In this document: in pieces, positions 38,521-48,615 of the stretch | Position numbering within the stretch: position 1 is the first letter of the stretch | How the letters are laid out: every line of letters begins with the position of its first letter | DNA from: Gammaproteobacteria bacterium | Lineage (GTDB): Bacteria > Pseudomonadota > Gammaproteobacteria > SZUA-152 | Assembly (NCBI GenBank): GCA_011321815.1 | Contig: DROS01000066.1 | Location: forward strand, 1 to 64,000 | Direction: 5' to 3' | Length of the DNA: 64,000 nucleotides | Notes under the pieces: model-generated | What the model was told of the DNA's origin: nothing | Databases searched by the model: none | Seen by the model: the letters and a program-made list of their open reading frames with translations, nothing else | Translations under genes and position numbers: made by a program

Positions 38521-40092
38521 ATGCCCGTAATTAGCCCCCAACCCGCCAGTCATTTTACCTTACGTCTGCTGGCGCTGTTCGCTGTCGCGGTAAGCTTTTA
38601 TCTGAATATTTATGCCGTGCCTTTGTTTGATCTTGACGAGGGCGCCTTCAGCGAAGCCACCCGCGAAATGTTCGAGCGCGGTGATTTTATTTCCACCTAT
38701 CTCGATGGCAAGCCGCGTTACGACAAACCTATTTTGATTTACTGGTTTCAGGCCGCCAGTGTGTTTATTTTTGGCATTAACGAATTTGCTTTCCGCCTGC
38801 CCTCAGCGATTGCCGCTACTCTATGGGTGTTAGCGGTGTTTGCCTTTGTGCGCCGGGTACGTGACGAGCGTACCGGTTTAATGGCAGCCATTATCACCGC
38901 CACGGCTTTTGAAGTATCAGTGATGGCCAAGGCAGCCACGGCAGATGCACTGCTCAACCTGTTTATTGCGGGCTCCCTGTTTTGTATCTACCTTTACTGG
39001 AAAGAACGCGAGCGCCGCTGGCTGTTGTCCACCTTTGCGCTCATCGGTCTGGGGTTTCTGACCAAAGGGCCGGTATCCGTACTGGTGCCAGTAGCGGTAA
39101 GCTTCCTGTTTTTTGCTGCCAGCAAGGAGCTGAAAACCTGGCTTAAGGTGGTATTCAACCCGTTGGGCATCGGTATTTTTCTTATTATCGCCATGCCCTG
39201 GTATGTGGTGCAGTATCTTAAAGAAGGTGATGCCTTTATCCAGGGGTTTTTCTTCAAACACAATATTGATCGCTTCAGCAGCCCCATGGAACAACACGGC
39301 GGTGGGGTTTTTTATTACATCCCCGTGGTATTGGTGGCAGTGTTGCCATTCACCACCGTGCTGATCAAGTCACTGTTGAACATCAAACAACTGTGGCGCG
39401 AGGAATTCACCCGCTTCGCCCTGCTGTGGTTTGCTTTTGTGCTGGTGTTCTTTTCTCTCTCCGGCACCAAGCTGCCGCATTATGTACTGTACGGGCTGAC
39501 CGGTACATTCATCATTATGGCGCTATGGCTGAACAAACTGGATGAATCCGGAGCGGGCACACTGAGTTCGCAACTGTGGCTGTTTATGCCACAACTCATC
39601 CTGTTTGTCTTTTTGTTGTTGCTGCCGGAAGTGATTGCTGGCGCATTGCCTGCCATCAAAGATATGTACATGCGTGAAATGCTGGATGAATACGAGTCCC
39701 AGTTCTCGCTAGCCTACCGACTGTTTTTTGTGGCGGCGATCATGTTTACCGTCTTCTGTATGGGCGAACGACGTTTCCTGCCATCGGAAAAATTACTGGC
39801 CAGTGGCGTGGTGGTTGCTTTTTCATTATCCATGTTTTTGTTACCTGTTATTGCTGGCCTGCACCAGGGACCGGTCAAAGAAGCCGCCACCATTGCCAAG
39901 CGCGACAACCTCACTGTAGTACGCTGGCGTCTCAACATGCCCAGTTTTAGTGTCTATACGCAACGTGTCACCGAAACACGCAAACCCCGGCCGGGTGAAA
40001 TTGTGCTGACCAAAAGTAAATATCTATCGCAATTGAATAACCCGGAAATTATTTATCGCAAAGGTGGTGTGGTGATGGCGCGAGTGGAGTAA
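38521..40092 (+). CDS. ArnT-like glycosyltransferase (family 39/GT-C)
   Basis: Integral membrane GT-C glycosyltransferase, 523 residues with about a dozen helices. The first periplasmic loop carries the acidic DLDEGAFSEATREM motif typical of the PMT/ArnT superfamily, followed by KPRYDKPILIYWFQ and RLPSAIAATLWVLAV. LGFLTKGPVSVLVP and SGTKLPHYVLYGL are further family blocks. It probably transfers a sugar from a polyprenyl carrier to a lipid or protein; the acceptor is unknown. It is divergent from the UPF0104 operon and ends 5 bases before the convergent cupin gene. Confidence 0.85.
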   Translation: MPVISPQPASHFTLRLLALFAVAVSFYLNIYAVPLFDLDEGAFSEATREMFERGDFISTYLDGKPRYDKPILIYWFQAASVFIFGINEFAFRLPSAIAATLWVLAVFAFVRRVRDERTGLMAAIITATAFEVSVMAKAATADALLNLFIAGSLFCIYLYWKERERRWLLSTFALIGLGFLTKGPVSVLVPVAVSFLFFAASKELKTWLKVVFNPLGIGIFLIIAMPWYVVQYLKEGDAFIQGFFFKHNIDRFSSPMEQHGGGVFYYIPVVLVAVLPFTTVLIKSLLNIKQLWREEFTRFALLWFAFVLVFFSLSGTKLPHYVLYGLTGTFIIMALWLNKLDESGAGTLSSQLWLFMPQLILFVFLLLLPEVIAGALPAIKDMYMREMLDEYESQFSLAYRLFFVAAIMFTVFCMGERRFLPSEKLLASGVVVAFSLSMFLLPVIAGLHQGPVKEAATIAKRDNLTVVRWRLNMPSFSVYTQRVTETRKPRPGEIVLTKSKYLSQLNNPEIIYRKGGVVMARVE

Positions 40093-40097
40093 TTTCT

Positions 40098-40604
40098 TTA
40101 GCTGGCATCTTTATCATCCGGCGGCAGAAAGATACGTTGAGGTTCTTTGATGTCTGTTATATCCACCAGGTCCCATTGGCCGCTGTTACGGTATAGCCGT
40201 TTGTTTTTTTCCGGGTAATCCGCCACGTCCTGCTCCAGTCGCTGCCCCATTACCAGACATTGCAGCATCTCATCCCCATCGTTGACGATATTGTGTGCCG
40301 CCGTGTTGCGTGGAAAGCCGAGAAAATCGCCCGGCCCTACAGTATGGTATTCACCATCAATGATGGCAGTGCCCCCGCCGGAGAGAATATAAACGCACTC
40401 TTCTTCGTAGAAATGCTTGTGGTACTCCGTTGTATCATGGCCGGGCTTCACACTGATAATGTGCACACCGAGCTGTGTCAGGCCCACCGCATCACCAAGG
40501 GATTTGTTAATGCGAATGGCATTGGAATTGAGAAAATGAATTCTTTTTTCGCCGGGCATTGCAGCAATGTCGGTGGCTTTCAACAGGAGTTTGTGTTTAT
40601 CCAT
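40098..40604 (-). CDS. Cupin domain protein
   Basis: A 168-residue cytoplasmic single-domain cupin. Motif 1 is seen as TEYHKHFYEEECVYILSGGG and motif 2 as GPGDFLGFPRNTAAHNIVND, with histidines and glutamate that usually bind a metal. The substrate cannot be told from sequence. It is convergent with the glycosyltransferase (5 bases between the stop codons). Start ATG 40604. Confidence 0.85.
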   Translation of the reverse strand: MDKHKLLLKATDIAAMPGEKRIHFLNSNAIRINKSLGDAVGLTQLGVHIISVKPGHDTTEYHKHFYEEECVYILSGGGTAIIDGEYHTVGPGDFLGFPRNTAAHNIVNDGDEMLQCLVMGQRLEQDVADYPEKNKRLYRNSGQWDLVDITDIKEPQRIFLPPDDKDAS

Positions 40605-41172
40605 TCCGGGTTTTCCTCTCGCTTAATACCAGTGATTATGGAAATTATAATGTGATAGAGAATATGACACTGCTCCATATTACTACCATCCGGTATATTC
40701 GTAATCTTAAATGCCGTTAGCCTGGTTTTGCCGCTGTCTTTGGAAATTGTCAATAAAGGCCGTGAATTCATGGCATGCTATACGAGGCATGGCGTTGGGT
40801 ATGTTGTGAGTAAGGTGCAACCCATAGGGGTGGCTGTTTTTTTTCCGCTTTGTGGGGTGTAAAAAATGGCTTCAGGGGATCTGGTGAACGTCAACAGATC
40901 TTGGTAATCACGCAGATTTTATGAGGTTTGGAGGCGAAGATAAGTACAGGGTATGCCGATATTTGTATATTTTATTGTCGATGGTGTGTGGCGCGCCGCA
41001 ATTATGTTGAAGAATCAGCGGTGGTGGCCCGTTACTGCGTCAGTGAATGTCTCTGTTGTCGAATGATGATGATGAGGATGGTGATGGTAAAAAATCTGAT
41101 CTTCCTGTCGGTGAACAGGGTGGGAGACATTGGTTGTTACAGCAGTAGAAAAATATCAAAAACGAGCCGTAA
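40605..41172. other. 568-bp intergenic region, no credible gene
   Basis: Separates the divergent cupin and GGDEF-EAL genes and should hold promoters for both. An 82-codon frame at 40928-41176 has a cysteine- and methionine-rich product without family features and is probably chance. There is a T8 tract near 40840 after a weak ACCC/GGGT dyad, and a purine-rich ATGATGATGATG-type tract at 41064-41090. Confidence 0.4.
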
Positions 41173-44148
41173 ATGAGTGTCGGAAATCGAATATCCCTCA
41201 AAACCAAAACCTATCTACTGGTACTGCTCAGTGCGGTGGTGGCTTTGGTCCTGTCTTTTGTATCCAACAACGGGCTGGATAGTCTTAGTATCGAAATGGA
41301 TGATCTGGTTTTTGCGACGAAAATCGAGCGGTATACCAATAAGCTTATACTGGAGGAGCAGAATTATCGTTTAAACACCAATGGCTCAGTGTATGACATT
41401 GAGGAGGCGAACCAGGCCTACGCAAATGCCATAAAATATGTGGAAAAAATTTACCAAACACTCGGTCAGGTGCACAATTTGGCTGAGGAGGCGTTATTAC
41501 CGGAGAATTTACAGAAAATCCGTTATTCAACGGATGAGTACAAAAAATTGTACCTGACCGGAGTTACGTTATTAATCGAATTGAACAAGCAGGCGGATGC
41601 GTTGGAAATTGAGGGCGAATACATCACGCGGCAAATACAGGAATATGTAGAAGCCAAGCGGCTGGAGATAAAACAAGACCTGAGTCAGAAAACCATCGAA
41701 AAAATCAATAACGGTTCGAATATCTGGCAATACACTTATGTCACCCGGTTGCATGAAAAAAAATACCGGCTAAGCCCGGATATGGCAGTGTACGCTGCAT
41801 TTAAGCAAGACTTCCGGTTTATGATGAGCGAATGGGATCGTTTAAGGGGGATGTCAAATCAACCTTTTGAATTCGAAAAGCTGGAAAAATTTAATCGCTC
41901 TGCCCGTTTGTATGAAGCCGTGATGCGCTCGTGGGTGGAAACCAACAAGCGATTTGTTTTAGACGTGCTGCCCAAAATGAAACAGTTGGGTGAAAATGTT
42001 ATTGCCAATGCCGTGCAGTCAGCTGAACGTTCGGTAAGCCATATGTCCGCAGAACGTAATCGTGTTGCAATGATTCTGTTAATGGTGAGTATAACAACAA
42101 TTGTTTTGGGGCTGTTGTTTGGTGCGGCGATTGCCAGGTCAATCACGTCTGTTGTTGCATCGTTTCAAAATGGGTTATTGAATTTCTTTCAATATCTTAA
42201 CCAGGAGCAAAAGACCGCGCGGCCCATTGTTGTACAGGGGCGGGATGAAATTGCTGTAATGGCTGGTGTGGTCAACGAAAACATTATTAAGATTCAGGAG
42301 GTGATGGATCGCAAGGCTGATTATCAACAGGCTTTGCTGGAGTGGTCAAAAGTGGATTATCAGGATCATGCGGTGACGCTTAGCAAGGCGACTGAATTGT
42401 CTGCAAAGGCATTGCATGTGGAGCGTGTCAGTATTTGGCTGTTTAGTGACGATAAAACAGTGTTGACCTGTGCAGATTTGTTTGAGAGGAGTTTATGCCG
42501 GCATACAAATGGCGCAGTATTGACCGCGGAAGAGTTTCCTGATTATTTTGAAATCATCAAGCGTGGTGAAATTCTGGCTGTGAGCCATGCCAGAGAGGAT
42601 ATTTGTACCCGTGCGTTTAATAAAAAATATTTTGAACCTTTAAATATTTATTCCACGTTGGACTTGCCTATTATCCAGGGCGATAAATTGATTGGTATTA
42701 TTTGTCATGAGAGCGTTGGAAAAATAAAATCATGGGAATTGGATGAGCGGGAGTTTGCCAGCTCAGTGGTAAACGCTATTTCATTATCGCTTGAAATCAA
42801 AAAACGTCACTTGGTTCAGGAGGAGCTGAAGGCTCAAAAAGAAATATTTCATTATCATGCGCATCATGATGCGCTCACCGGGTTGCCAAACCGTTTTCTG
42901 TTTGATGATCGTCTTTGTCAGGCAATTAAGCAGGCACAGCGCAGTGGTACAAAAATCGCGGTTTTGTTTCTTGATCTGGATCATTTCAAGCGAATCAATG
43001 ATTCAATGGGGCATAAGGTGGGTGATGAGCTGTTGGTGGAGGTAGCTCGTCGTTTGCGAAGCAAAATCCGCCAGACCGACACGCTGGCCCGGTTGGGTGG
43101 TGATGAATTTGCCATTGTGCTGGATCATGTGATTAATCTTGATGTGGTCGTGAGTGTGACGCGCGATCTGCTTCAGGTCATGGATGCGCCAATTGAGTTA
43201 TCAAACCAATCGTTCTTTGTGACCTTGAGTGTAGGAGTGGTTATTTGTCCGGATGATGGGGATGCGCCGGAGGAGTTGCTTAAGCATGCTGATACGGCGA
43301 TGTATCAGGCCAAGGAGGATGGTCGGAATACCTATCAGTTTTATGCTCATACGATGACGGAAAAGGCTTTTGAGCGAATCGCAATGGAAACCAGTTTTCG
43401 TAATGCGCTGAACAGGGAGGAGTTTGTTATCCATTATCAGCCGCAAGTGGATGCAAATACAGGCCGGTTTGTTGGTATGGAGGCTTTGATCCGCTGGATG
43501 CACCCTGATATGGGGCTGGTGCCTCCGTCTATGTTTTTGGGCTTTGCCAATGAAACGGGGTTGATCATTCCCATGGATCAGTGGGTGATGAAAACGGCCA
43601 TGTTGCAAGTGGCGCACTGGTATCAAAGTGGGTTGCAGCCAGGGGTGCTGGCACTGAATGTTTCGATGCGGCAGCTGCAAAAAGAGAATTTTGTCGAGAC
43701 AATACAGCTGTTGCTGCAAGAAACCCGTTGCCAGCCCCAATGGCTGGAGCTGGAGGTGACAGAAGAATACATAATGGAGGACACCAGCATGGTGATACAG
43801 ATGCTCAATGAGGTGAAGGATTTGGGCATCAGTTTGGCAATTGATGATTTTGGCACAGGTTATTCGTCCCTGTCGCAGCTTAAGCGCCTTCCTATTAACA
43901 AACTGAAGATTGATCGTTCTTTTGTGCGCGATCTGCCGCATGATGATGAAGATGTTGTGATCTCAAAAACAGTTATTGCATTGTGCCGGAACATGGGGTT
44001 GAGTGTGGTGGCGGAAGGTGTGGAAACCGAAGAACAAAAAGATTTCCTGTTGCAAAATGGTTGCCATTATATACAGGGGTATTATTATGCCAAGCCTATG
44101 TTGGCGGCGGATCTTGAAGAGCAACTAAGGGCGCAAACCCAGGCCTGA
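41173..44148 (+). CDS. Membrane GAF-GGDEF-EAL cyclic di-GMP signalling protein
   Basis: A 991-residue sensor. Helix 1 (about residues 12-31) and helix 2 (about 297-320) flank a helical periplasmic sensing region. Then a GAF domain (about 400-550), a GGDEF domain with intact LGGDEF at about 641 and an RxxD product-inhibition site (RQTD) five residues before it, and an EAL domain with EALIRW at about 770. The EAL catalytic set looks complete: LALNVS, LEVTEE, IDDFGTGYSSL, KIDRSFV and VAEGVE. Both synthesis and breakdown of cyclic di-GMP are possible. Confidence 0.95.
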   Translation: MSVGNRISLKTKTYLLVLLSAVVALVLSFVSNNGLDSLSIEMDDLVFATKIERYTNKLILEEQNYRLNTNGSVYDIEEANQAYANAIKYVEKIYQTLGQVHNLAEEALLPENLQKIRYSTDEYKKLYLTGVTLLIELNKQADALEIEGEYITRQIQEYVEAKRLEIKQDLSQKTIEKINNGSNIWQYTYVTRLHEKKYRLSPDMAVYAAFKQDFRFMMSEWDRLRGMSNQPFEFEKLEKFNRSARLYEAVMRSWVETNKRFVLDVLPKMKQLGENVIANAVQSAERSVSHMSAERNRVAMILLMVSITTIVLGLLFGAAIARSITSVVASFQNGLLNFFQYLNQEQKTARPIVVQGRDEIAVMAGVVNENIIKIQEVMDRKADYQQALLEWSKVDYQDHAVTLSKATELSAKALHVERVSIWLFSDDKTVLTCADLFERSLCRHTNGAVLTAEEFPDYFEIIKRGEILAVSHAREDICTRAFNKKYFEPLNIYSTLDLPIIQGDKLIGIICHESVGKIKSWELDEREFASSVVNAISLSLEIKKRHLVQEELKAQKEIFHYHAHHDALTGLPNRFLFDDRLCQAIKQAQRSGTKIAVLFLDLDHFKRINDSMGHKVGDELLVEVARRLRSKIRQTDTLARLGGDEFAIVLDHVINLDVVVSVTRDLLQVMDAPIELSNQSFFVTLSVGVVICPDDGDAPEELLKHADTAMYQAKEDGRNTYQFYAHTMTEKAFERIAMETSFRNALNREEFVIHYQPQVDANTGRFVGMEALIRWMHPDMGLVPPSMFLGFANETGLIIPMDQWVMKTAMLQVAHWYQSGLQPGVLALNVSMRQLQKENFVETIQLLLQETRCQPQWLELEVTEEYIMEDTSMVIQMLNEVKDLGISLAIDDFGTGYSSLSQLKRLPINKLKIDRSFVRDLPHDDEDVVISKTVIALCRNMGLSVVAEGVETEEQKDFLLQNGCHYIQGYYYAKPMLAADLEEQLRAQTQA

Positions 44149-44291
44149 GTCACTTGTGTTCAAAAGGGCTCTCCAGGGGTCAAAAAAGACGGCTGCGATG
44201 AAAAACGCCTGATTTTCTGCCAGCATTCCTTCTCAGTCTTTCCCAGAGTCGATTTTGGACGTTTCGTGCGCGTGCTGTAGGGTGGCGGGTG

Positions 44292-44300
44292 TGGTATGAT
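44292..44300 (+). promoter_or_regulatory. Extended -10 promoter candidate for gyrA
   Basis: TGGTATGAT at 44292-44300 matches an extended -10 element (TGnTATGAT). The -35 position (around 44272-44277, GTGCTG) is weak, which is common with extended -10 promoters. It lies about 100 bases before the gyrA start. AGCGCTCAAGCGCT just downstream at about 44317 forms a small dyad. No other element is evident in 44149-44403. Confidence 0.4.
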
Positions 44301-44403
44301 TCCGCGATTAAAAGAGCGCTCAAGCGCTGCTTATTCCCTGAAGCCGGAGCTTTGAAACCAGAGCCGAGACCATTTTTTCTTGAAGAGGTAGTGGCATACA
44401 CCT

Positions 44404-46980
44404 ATGACAGACAGCATCGAGTTCGCCAAAGAAACCCTCCCTGTCAATATTGAAGAGGAGATGAAGCAGTCTTACCTTGATTATGCCATGAGCGTCATCG
44501 TTGGCCGCGCCTTGCCGGATGTGCGTGATGGCCTCAAGCCTGTGCATCGTCGCGTGCTTTATGCCATGAGCGTGCTGGGCAATGACTGGAACAAGCCCTA
44601 CAAGAAATCCGCCCGTGTGGTGGGTGATGTCATCGGTAAATACCATCCTCATGGTGATACTGCGGTATACGACACCATCGTGCGTATGGCCCAGCCATTT
44701 TCGTTGCGCTACATGCTGGTGGACGGGCAGGGCAACTTCGGTTCGGTGGATGGGGATTCCGCCGCCGCCATGCGTTACACCGAAGTACGTATGGCCAAAA
44801 TTGCCCACGAGCTGCTGGCTGACCTGGATAAAGAGACGGTTGACTTTATCCCCAACTATGATGAATCCGAGCACGAACCCGCCGTATTTCCATCGCGCCT
44901 GCCCAATCTGCTGATCAACGGCAGCTCCGGTATTGCCGTGGGCATGGCCACCAATATCCCGCCGCACAACCTTAACGAGGTGGTGGATGCCGTGCTGGCG
45001 CTGATTGATGATCCCTCATTGGATATCAATGCGCTGATCGATATCGTGCCGGGCCCGGATTTTCCCACTGAAGGCATTATCAATGGCGTACGTGGTATTC
45101 GTGAGGCCTATCGCACTGGCCGTGGCCGCGTGCTGGTGCGGGCCCGCACGGAAATAGAAGAACACGGCAACGGTCGTCAGCGCATTGTGGTCACCGAGCT
45201 GCCATATCAGGTGAACAAGGCGCGTCTCATCGAAAAAATTGCGCATCTGGTACGTGATAAAAAGATCGAAGGCATCAGTGAGCTGCGTGATGAGTCGGAC
45301 AAGGACGGCATGCGTATGGTTATCGAACTCAAGCGTGGCGAAGTGCCCGAAGTGCTGATCAACAACCTTTATTCGCAGACGCAGATGCAGAATACCTTCG
45401 GCATCAACATGGTGGCGCTGGTGGATGGCCAGCCACGGTTGCTGAATCTCAAGCAGATATTGCAGGCCTTTATTGACCATCGCCGTGTGGTAGTGACCCG
45501 TCGCACTATTTTTGATCTGCGCAAGGCGCGTGAAAAAGCGCACATTCGTGAAGGCCTGGCTGTTGCGCTGACAAATATCGACCCGATTATTGCGTTGATC
45601 AAATCTGCACCGAACCCTGCTCAGGCCAAAATCAAACTGATGGATGCCGGCTGGGAGCCCGGTGTGGTATTGACGATGCTGGAGCGTTCCGGCGCCGAAT
45701 CTTCGCGCCCCGACAATCTGGGCCGGGAATTTGGTTTGGTGGATGGCAAATATCGTTTGTCTGAAGCACAGGCCCAGGCCATTCTGGAAATGCGCCTGCA
45801 TCGTTTGACCGGTCTTGAGCAGGACAAAATCCTTAACGAATATGAAGAGCTGCTTATCGTTATCGCCGACCTGCTGGATATCCTCGGCAGCGTTGAGCGC
45901 CTGATGCAGGTGATTCGTGAAGAGTTGCAGGAAATCAAAGAACAGTACGGTGACGAGCGGCGCACTGAAATTCGTGAATCTGAAGCGGACATCAATCTTG
46001 AAGATTTGATTACTGAAGAAGATGTGGTGGTGACACTGTCGCACGAGGGTTATGCCAAATGCCAGCCACTGACGGATTATCGCGCCCAGCGTCGCGGTGG
46101 TCGCGGCAAGTCAGCCACCAATATGAAAGACGAGGATTTTGTCGACAAGCTGTTTGTCGCCAGCACCCACGATACGATTCTGTGTTTCTCCAGTCAAGGC
46201 AAGATGTACTGGAAAAAAGTCTACGAGCTGCCACAAGCAGGGCGTGCAGCGCGTGGCAAGCCCATCGTTAACTTGTTACCGTTAGAAGAAGGTGAGCGTA
46301 TTAACGCCATCCTGCCCATTCGTGAATACGAAGAGGGTAAATTTATCTTCTTCGCCACAGCTAACGGTACGGTGAAAAAGACACCGCTGGTGGATTATTC
46401 CCGGCCGCGTGCCAGCGGCATTCGTGCCATTGATTTACGCGATGGTGATCAGCTGGTGGGTGTGGATATTACGGATGGTAGTCGTGATGTGATGCTGTTT
46501 ACCAGCGCGGGCAAAGCCATTCGTTTCAATGAATCCAATGTGCGCGCCATGGGTCGTACTGCCGGCGGTGTGCGTGGTGTGAAGCTGGCAGATAATGCCA
46601 GAGTGATTTCGCTGATTATCGCCGATGAAGGTTGTGTGCTGACGGTGACAGAAAATGGTTATGGTAAACGTACGGCCGTGGATCAGTATCCCAGCCATGG
46701 TCGAGGTGGACAGGGTGTTATCTCCATTCAGGGCGGTGAGCGTAATGGCGCCGTGGTGGGTGCGGTGCTGGTGTCGGATGATGATCAGATCATGCTGATT
46801 TCCGATGGAGGTACTTTGGTGCGTACCCGTGTGACAGAGATTTCAGTACTGGGGCGCAACACTCAGGGTGTAAGGCTTATTAAATTGTCCAATGGTGAGA
46901 AGCTGGTGGGTATCGAGCGTGTTGCCGAGACCGAGGACGATGATGGTGACGAGGCGGATGACGTGTCGTCAGAAGATTGA
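44404..46980 (+). CDS. gyrA: DNA gyrase subunit A
   Basis: Catalytic cleavage/religation subunit of DNA gyrase, 858 residues. The active-site tyrosine is Y125 ([10 protein letters not shown]). The quinolone-resistance region reads [10 protein letters not shown], with threonine 86 where E. coli has serine 83 and aspartate at 90 (E. coli 87); threonine here occurs naturally in several gammaproteobacteria. The C-terminal pinwheel has the GyrA box QRRGGRG. The tail is acidic. It begins the gyrA-(hcp)-serC-serA-pheA-hisC-tyrA-aroA series. Confidence 0.98.
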   Translation: MTDSIEFAKETLPVNIEEEMKQSYLDYAMSVIVGRALPDVRDGLKPVHRRVLYAMSVLGNDWNKPYKKSARVVGDVIGKYHPHGDTAVYDTIVRMAQPFSLRYMLVDGQGNFGSVDGDSAAAMRYTEVRMAKIAHELLADLDKETVDFIPNYDESEHEPAVFPSRLPNLLINGSSGIAVGMATNIPPHNLNEVVDAVLALIDDPSLDINALIDIVPGPDFPTEGIINGVRGIREAYRTGRGRVLVRARTEIEEHGNGRQRIVVTELPYQVNKARLIEKIAHLVRDKKIEGISELRDESDKDGMRMVIELKRGEVPEVLINNLYSQTQMQNTFGINMVALVDGQPRLLNLKQILQAFIDHRRVVVTRRTIFDLRKAREKAHIREGLAVALTNIDPIIALIKSAPNPAQAKIKLMDAGWEPGVVLTMLERSGAESSRPDNLGREFGLVDGKYRLSEAQAQAILEMRLHRLTGLEQDKILNEYEELLIVIADLLDILGSVERLMQVIREELQEIKEQYGDERRTEIRESEADINLEDLITEEDVVVTLSHEGYAKCQPLTDYRAQRRGGRGKSATNMKDEDFVDKLFVASTHDTILCFSSQGKMYWKKVYELPQAGRAARGKPIVNLLPLEEGERINAILPIREYEEGKFIFFATANGTVKKTPLVDYSRPRASGIRAIDLRDGDQLVGVDITDGSRDVMLFTSAGKAIRFNESNVRAMGRTAGGVRGVKLADNARVISLIIADEGCVLTVTENGYGKRTAVDQYPSHGRGGQGVISIQGGERNGAVVGAVLVSDDDQIMLISDGGTLVRTRVTEISVLGRNTQGVRLIKLSNGEKLVGIERVAETEDDDGDEADDVSSED

Positions 46981-47034
46981 TTGTGGCGGATTGTTCTGGT
47001 TTTTGAGTATTGGTGCAGAAAATGGAGTTTATTC

Positions 47035-47445
47035 GTGGCGGTTTATCTGGACTATGAAGGTATTGACGGGAGTGTTACCGCAGAAGGGTACCCGGGACAT
47101 ATAGAAATACAGTCATTTGATTATAAGACCACACGGAAAATTTCTATGGAAGTGGGGCGTTTAGCGAATCGTGAATCTCTTCACCCTGAAATCAGCACAG
47201 TGTCACTGCTTAAATACTTTGACAAATCAAGTACAGGGCTTCTCAAAGAGTCGCTTGCGGGCTCGGTTGGTAAAACGGCCATTATCAAATTTGTGCGTAC
47301 CGGAGCAGATCAGGTGCAGGAATATATGGGTTGCACGTTGGAGGATTGCCTCGTAAGTCGTTATGCGATAACGGCCAGTATTTATGCCTGTGCCCGAATG
47401 ATGATGGGGATGCCCCTGGTTATTGGCAATAACAATATAAATTAG
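47035..47445 (+). CDS. Hcp-like (type VI secretion tube family) protein
   Basis: A 136-residue protein from GTG 47035, which has GGAG 7 bases upstream. It resembles Hcp: MAVYLDYEGIDGSVTAEG, GHIEIQSFDY, HPEISTVSLLKYFDKSSTGLL, KTAIIKFVRTG and CTLEDCLVSRYAITA follow the order of the Hcp beta-barrel strands. The last part (from about residue 115, YACARMMMGMPLV) does not show the usual ES-x-L-x-F-x-K ending, so the C-terminus may be altered or frameshifted. No other type VI genes are nearby. It lies between gyrA and serC, which are normally adjacent. Confidence 0.65.
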   Translation: MAVYLDYEGIDGSVTAEGYPGHIEIQSFDYKTTRKISMEVGRLANRESLHPEISTVSLLKYFDKSSTGLLKESLAGSVGKTAIIKFVRTGADQVQEYMGCTLEDCLVSRYAITASIYACARMMMGMPLVIGNNNIN

Positions 47446-47463
47446 AGATGAATAGGAGTTGTA

Positions 47464-48549
47464 ATGAGACGCGTGTTTAATTTTAGTGCGGGCCCTGCGG
47501 CGTTACCACAGGAAGTGTTGGAAAAGGCTCAGGCAGAAATTCTGGACTGGCATGATGCCGGTATGTCAGTGATGGAAATGAGCCATCGTGGCAAGGAGTT
47601 CATGTCTATTGCGGCACAGGCCGAGGCCGATTTGCGTGAAGTAATGGCCATTCCAGATAACTACAAGGTGTTATTTTTGCAGGGTGGCGCGTCCAGCCAG
47701 TTTGCCATGGTGCCGTTGAATCTGCTGCGTGGTAAAACATCGGCGGATTATTATCGCACGGGCTCCTGGTCGAAAAAGGCCATTGCCGAAGCCAAGCGTT
47801 ATTGCGATGTAAACATTGTTGCTGATACTGAAACCGGCGGAAAATTTACCACGGTGCCGGAAGAAGGCAGTGTGACATTTAATCCTGATGCAGCCTATGT
47901 GCATTACACGCCCAATGAAACGATCGAAGGCGTGGAATTTTCTTACGTGCCGGATACCGGTGATATACCCCTGGTTGCCGATATGTCATCAACCATTTTG
48001 TCGCGGCAAATTGATGTCTCCAGATTTGCCATTATCTACGCGGGTGCGCAAAAAAACATCGGCCCTGCCGGTCTCACCATTGTTATCGTGCGTGATGATT
48101 TGATTGGTAATGTAAAAGAAGGCGCACCAGCTATGTTTGATTATGCGGTGCATGCCAAAAATGATTCCATGTATAACACGCCGCCCACCTATGGCTGGTA
48201 TCTGGCTGGGTTGGTTTTTGCCTGGCTCAAGGAAAAGGGTGGTTTGGCGGCAATGGGTGAAATCAATCAGCGTAAGGCAGAAAAATTATACGCTGCGATT
48301 GATGCATCGGGTTTTTACGCGAATCCTGTCGCCAATCATTGTCGCTCCTGGATGAATGTGCCATTCACGCTGGCTAATGCTGATCTGGATGCCACGTTTC
48401 TTGCCGAAGCCAAAGAAGTGGGTTTGGTGACCTTAAAAGGGCACCGTTCAGTGGGTGGTATGCGCGCAAGTATTTATAACGCCATGTCTGAAGCGGGTGT
48501 GGATGCATTGATTGCGTTTATGGCGGATTTTGAAAAACGTCACGCTTAA
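47464..48549 (+). CDS. serC: Phosphoserine aminotransferase
   Basis: PLP enzyme converting 3-phosphohydroxypyruvate to phosphoserine, and also active in pyridoxal phosphate synthesis; 361 residues. The PLP lysine is in AGAQKNIGPAGLT (about residue 199). Start region MRRVFNFSAGPAALPQEVL and GHRSVGGMRASIYNA near the end are typical. AGGAG lies 7 bases before ATG 47464. The next gene, serA, supplies its substrate. Confidence 0.98.
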   Translation: MRRVFNFSAGPAALPQEVLEKAQAEILDWHDAGMSVMEMSHRGKEFMSIAAQAEADLREVMAIPDNYKVLFLQGGASSQFAMVPLNLLRGKTSADYYRTGSWSKKAIAEAKRYCDVNIVADTETGGKFTTVPEEGSVTFNPDAAYVHYTPNETIEGVEFSYVPDTGDIPLVADMSSTILSRQIDVSRFAIIYAGAQKNIGPAGLTIVIVRDDLIGNVKEGAPAMFDYAVHAKNDSMYNTPPTYGWYLAGLVFAWLKEKGGLAAMGEINQRKAEKLYAAIDASGFYANPVANHCRSWMNVPFTLANADLDATFLAEAKEVGLVTLKGHRSVGGMRASIYNAMSEAGVDALIAFMADFEKRHA

Positions 48550-48560
48550 AAAATTACCGT

Positions 48561-48580
48561 AGGGTGGCAGTGCCCACCCT
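48561..48580. repeat. GC-rich dyad after serC
   Basis: AGGGTGG at 48561-48567 and CCACCCT at 48574-48580 form a 7-bp stem with a 6-base loop. It belongs to the same GGTGGGCA-type family as the dyads at 35591-35651. It lies in the serC-serA gap and could modulate read-through; there is no T-run after it. Confidence 0.5.
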
Positions 48581-48615
48581 GCGCATTGCGGGAAAATGAA
48601 TTTAAGGACAGCAAT

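Noticed and set aside
40928-41176. 82-codon plus-strand frame
   Set aside because: The product is rich in cysteine and methionine with no domain pattern, and it overlaps the start of the GGDEF-EAL gene; likely chance.
44149-44403. tRNA or other stable RNA before gyrA
   Set aside because: No cloverleaf or known RNA pattern was seen; only an extended -10 box and a small dyad.
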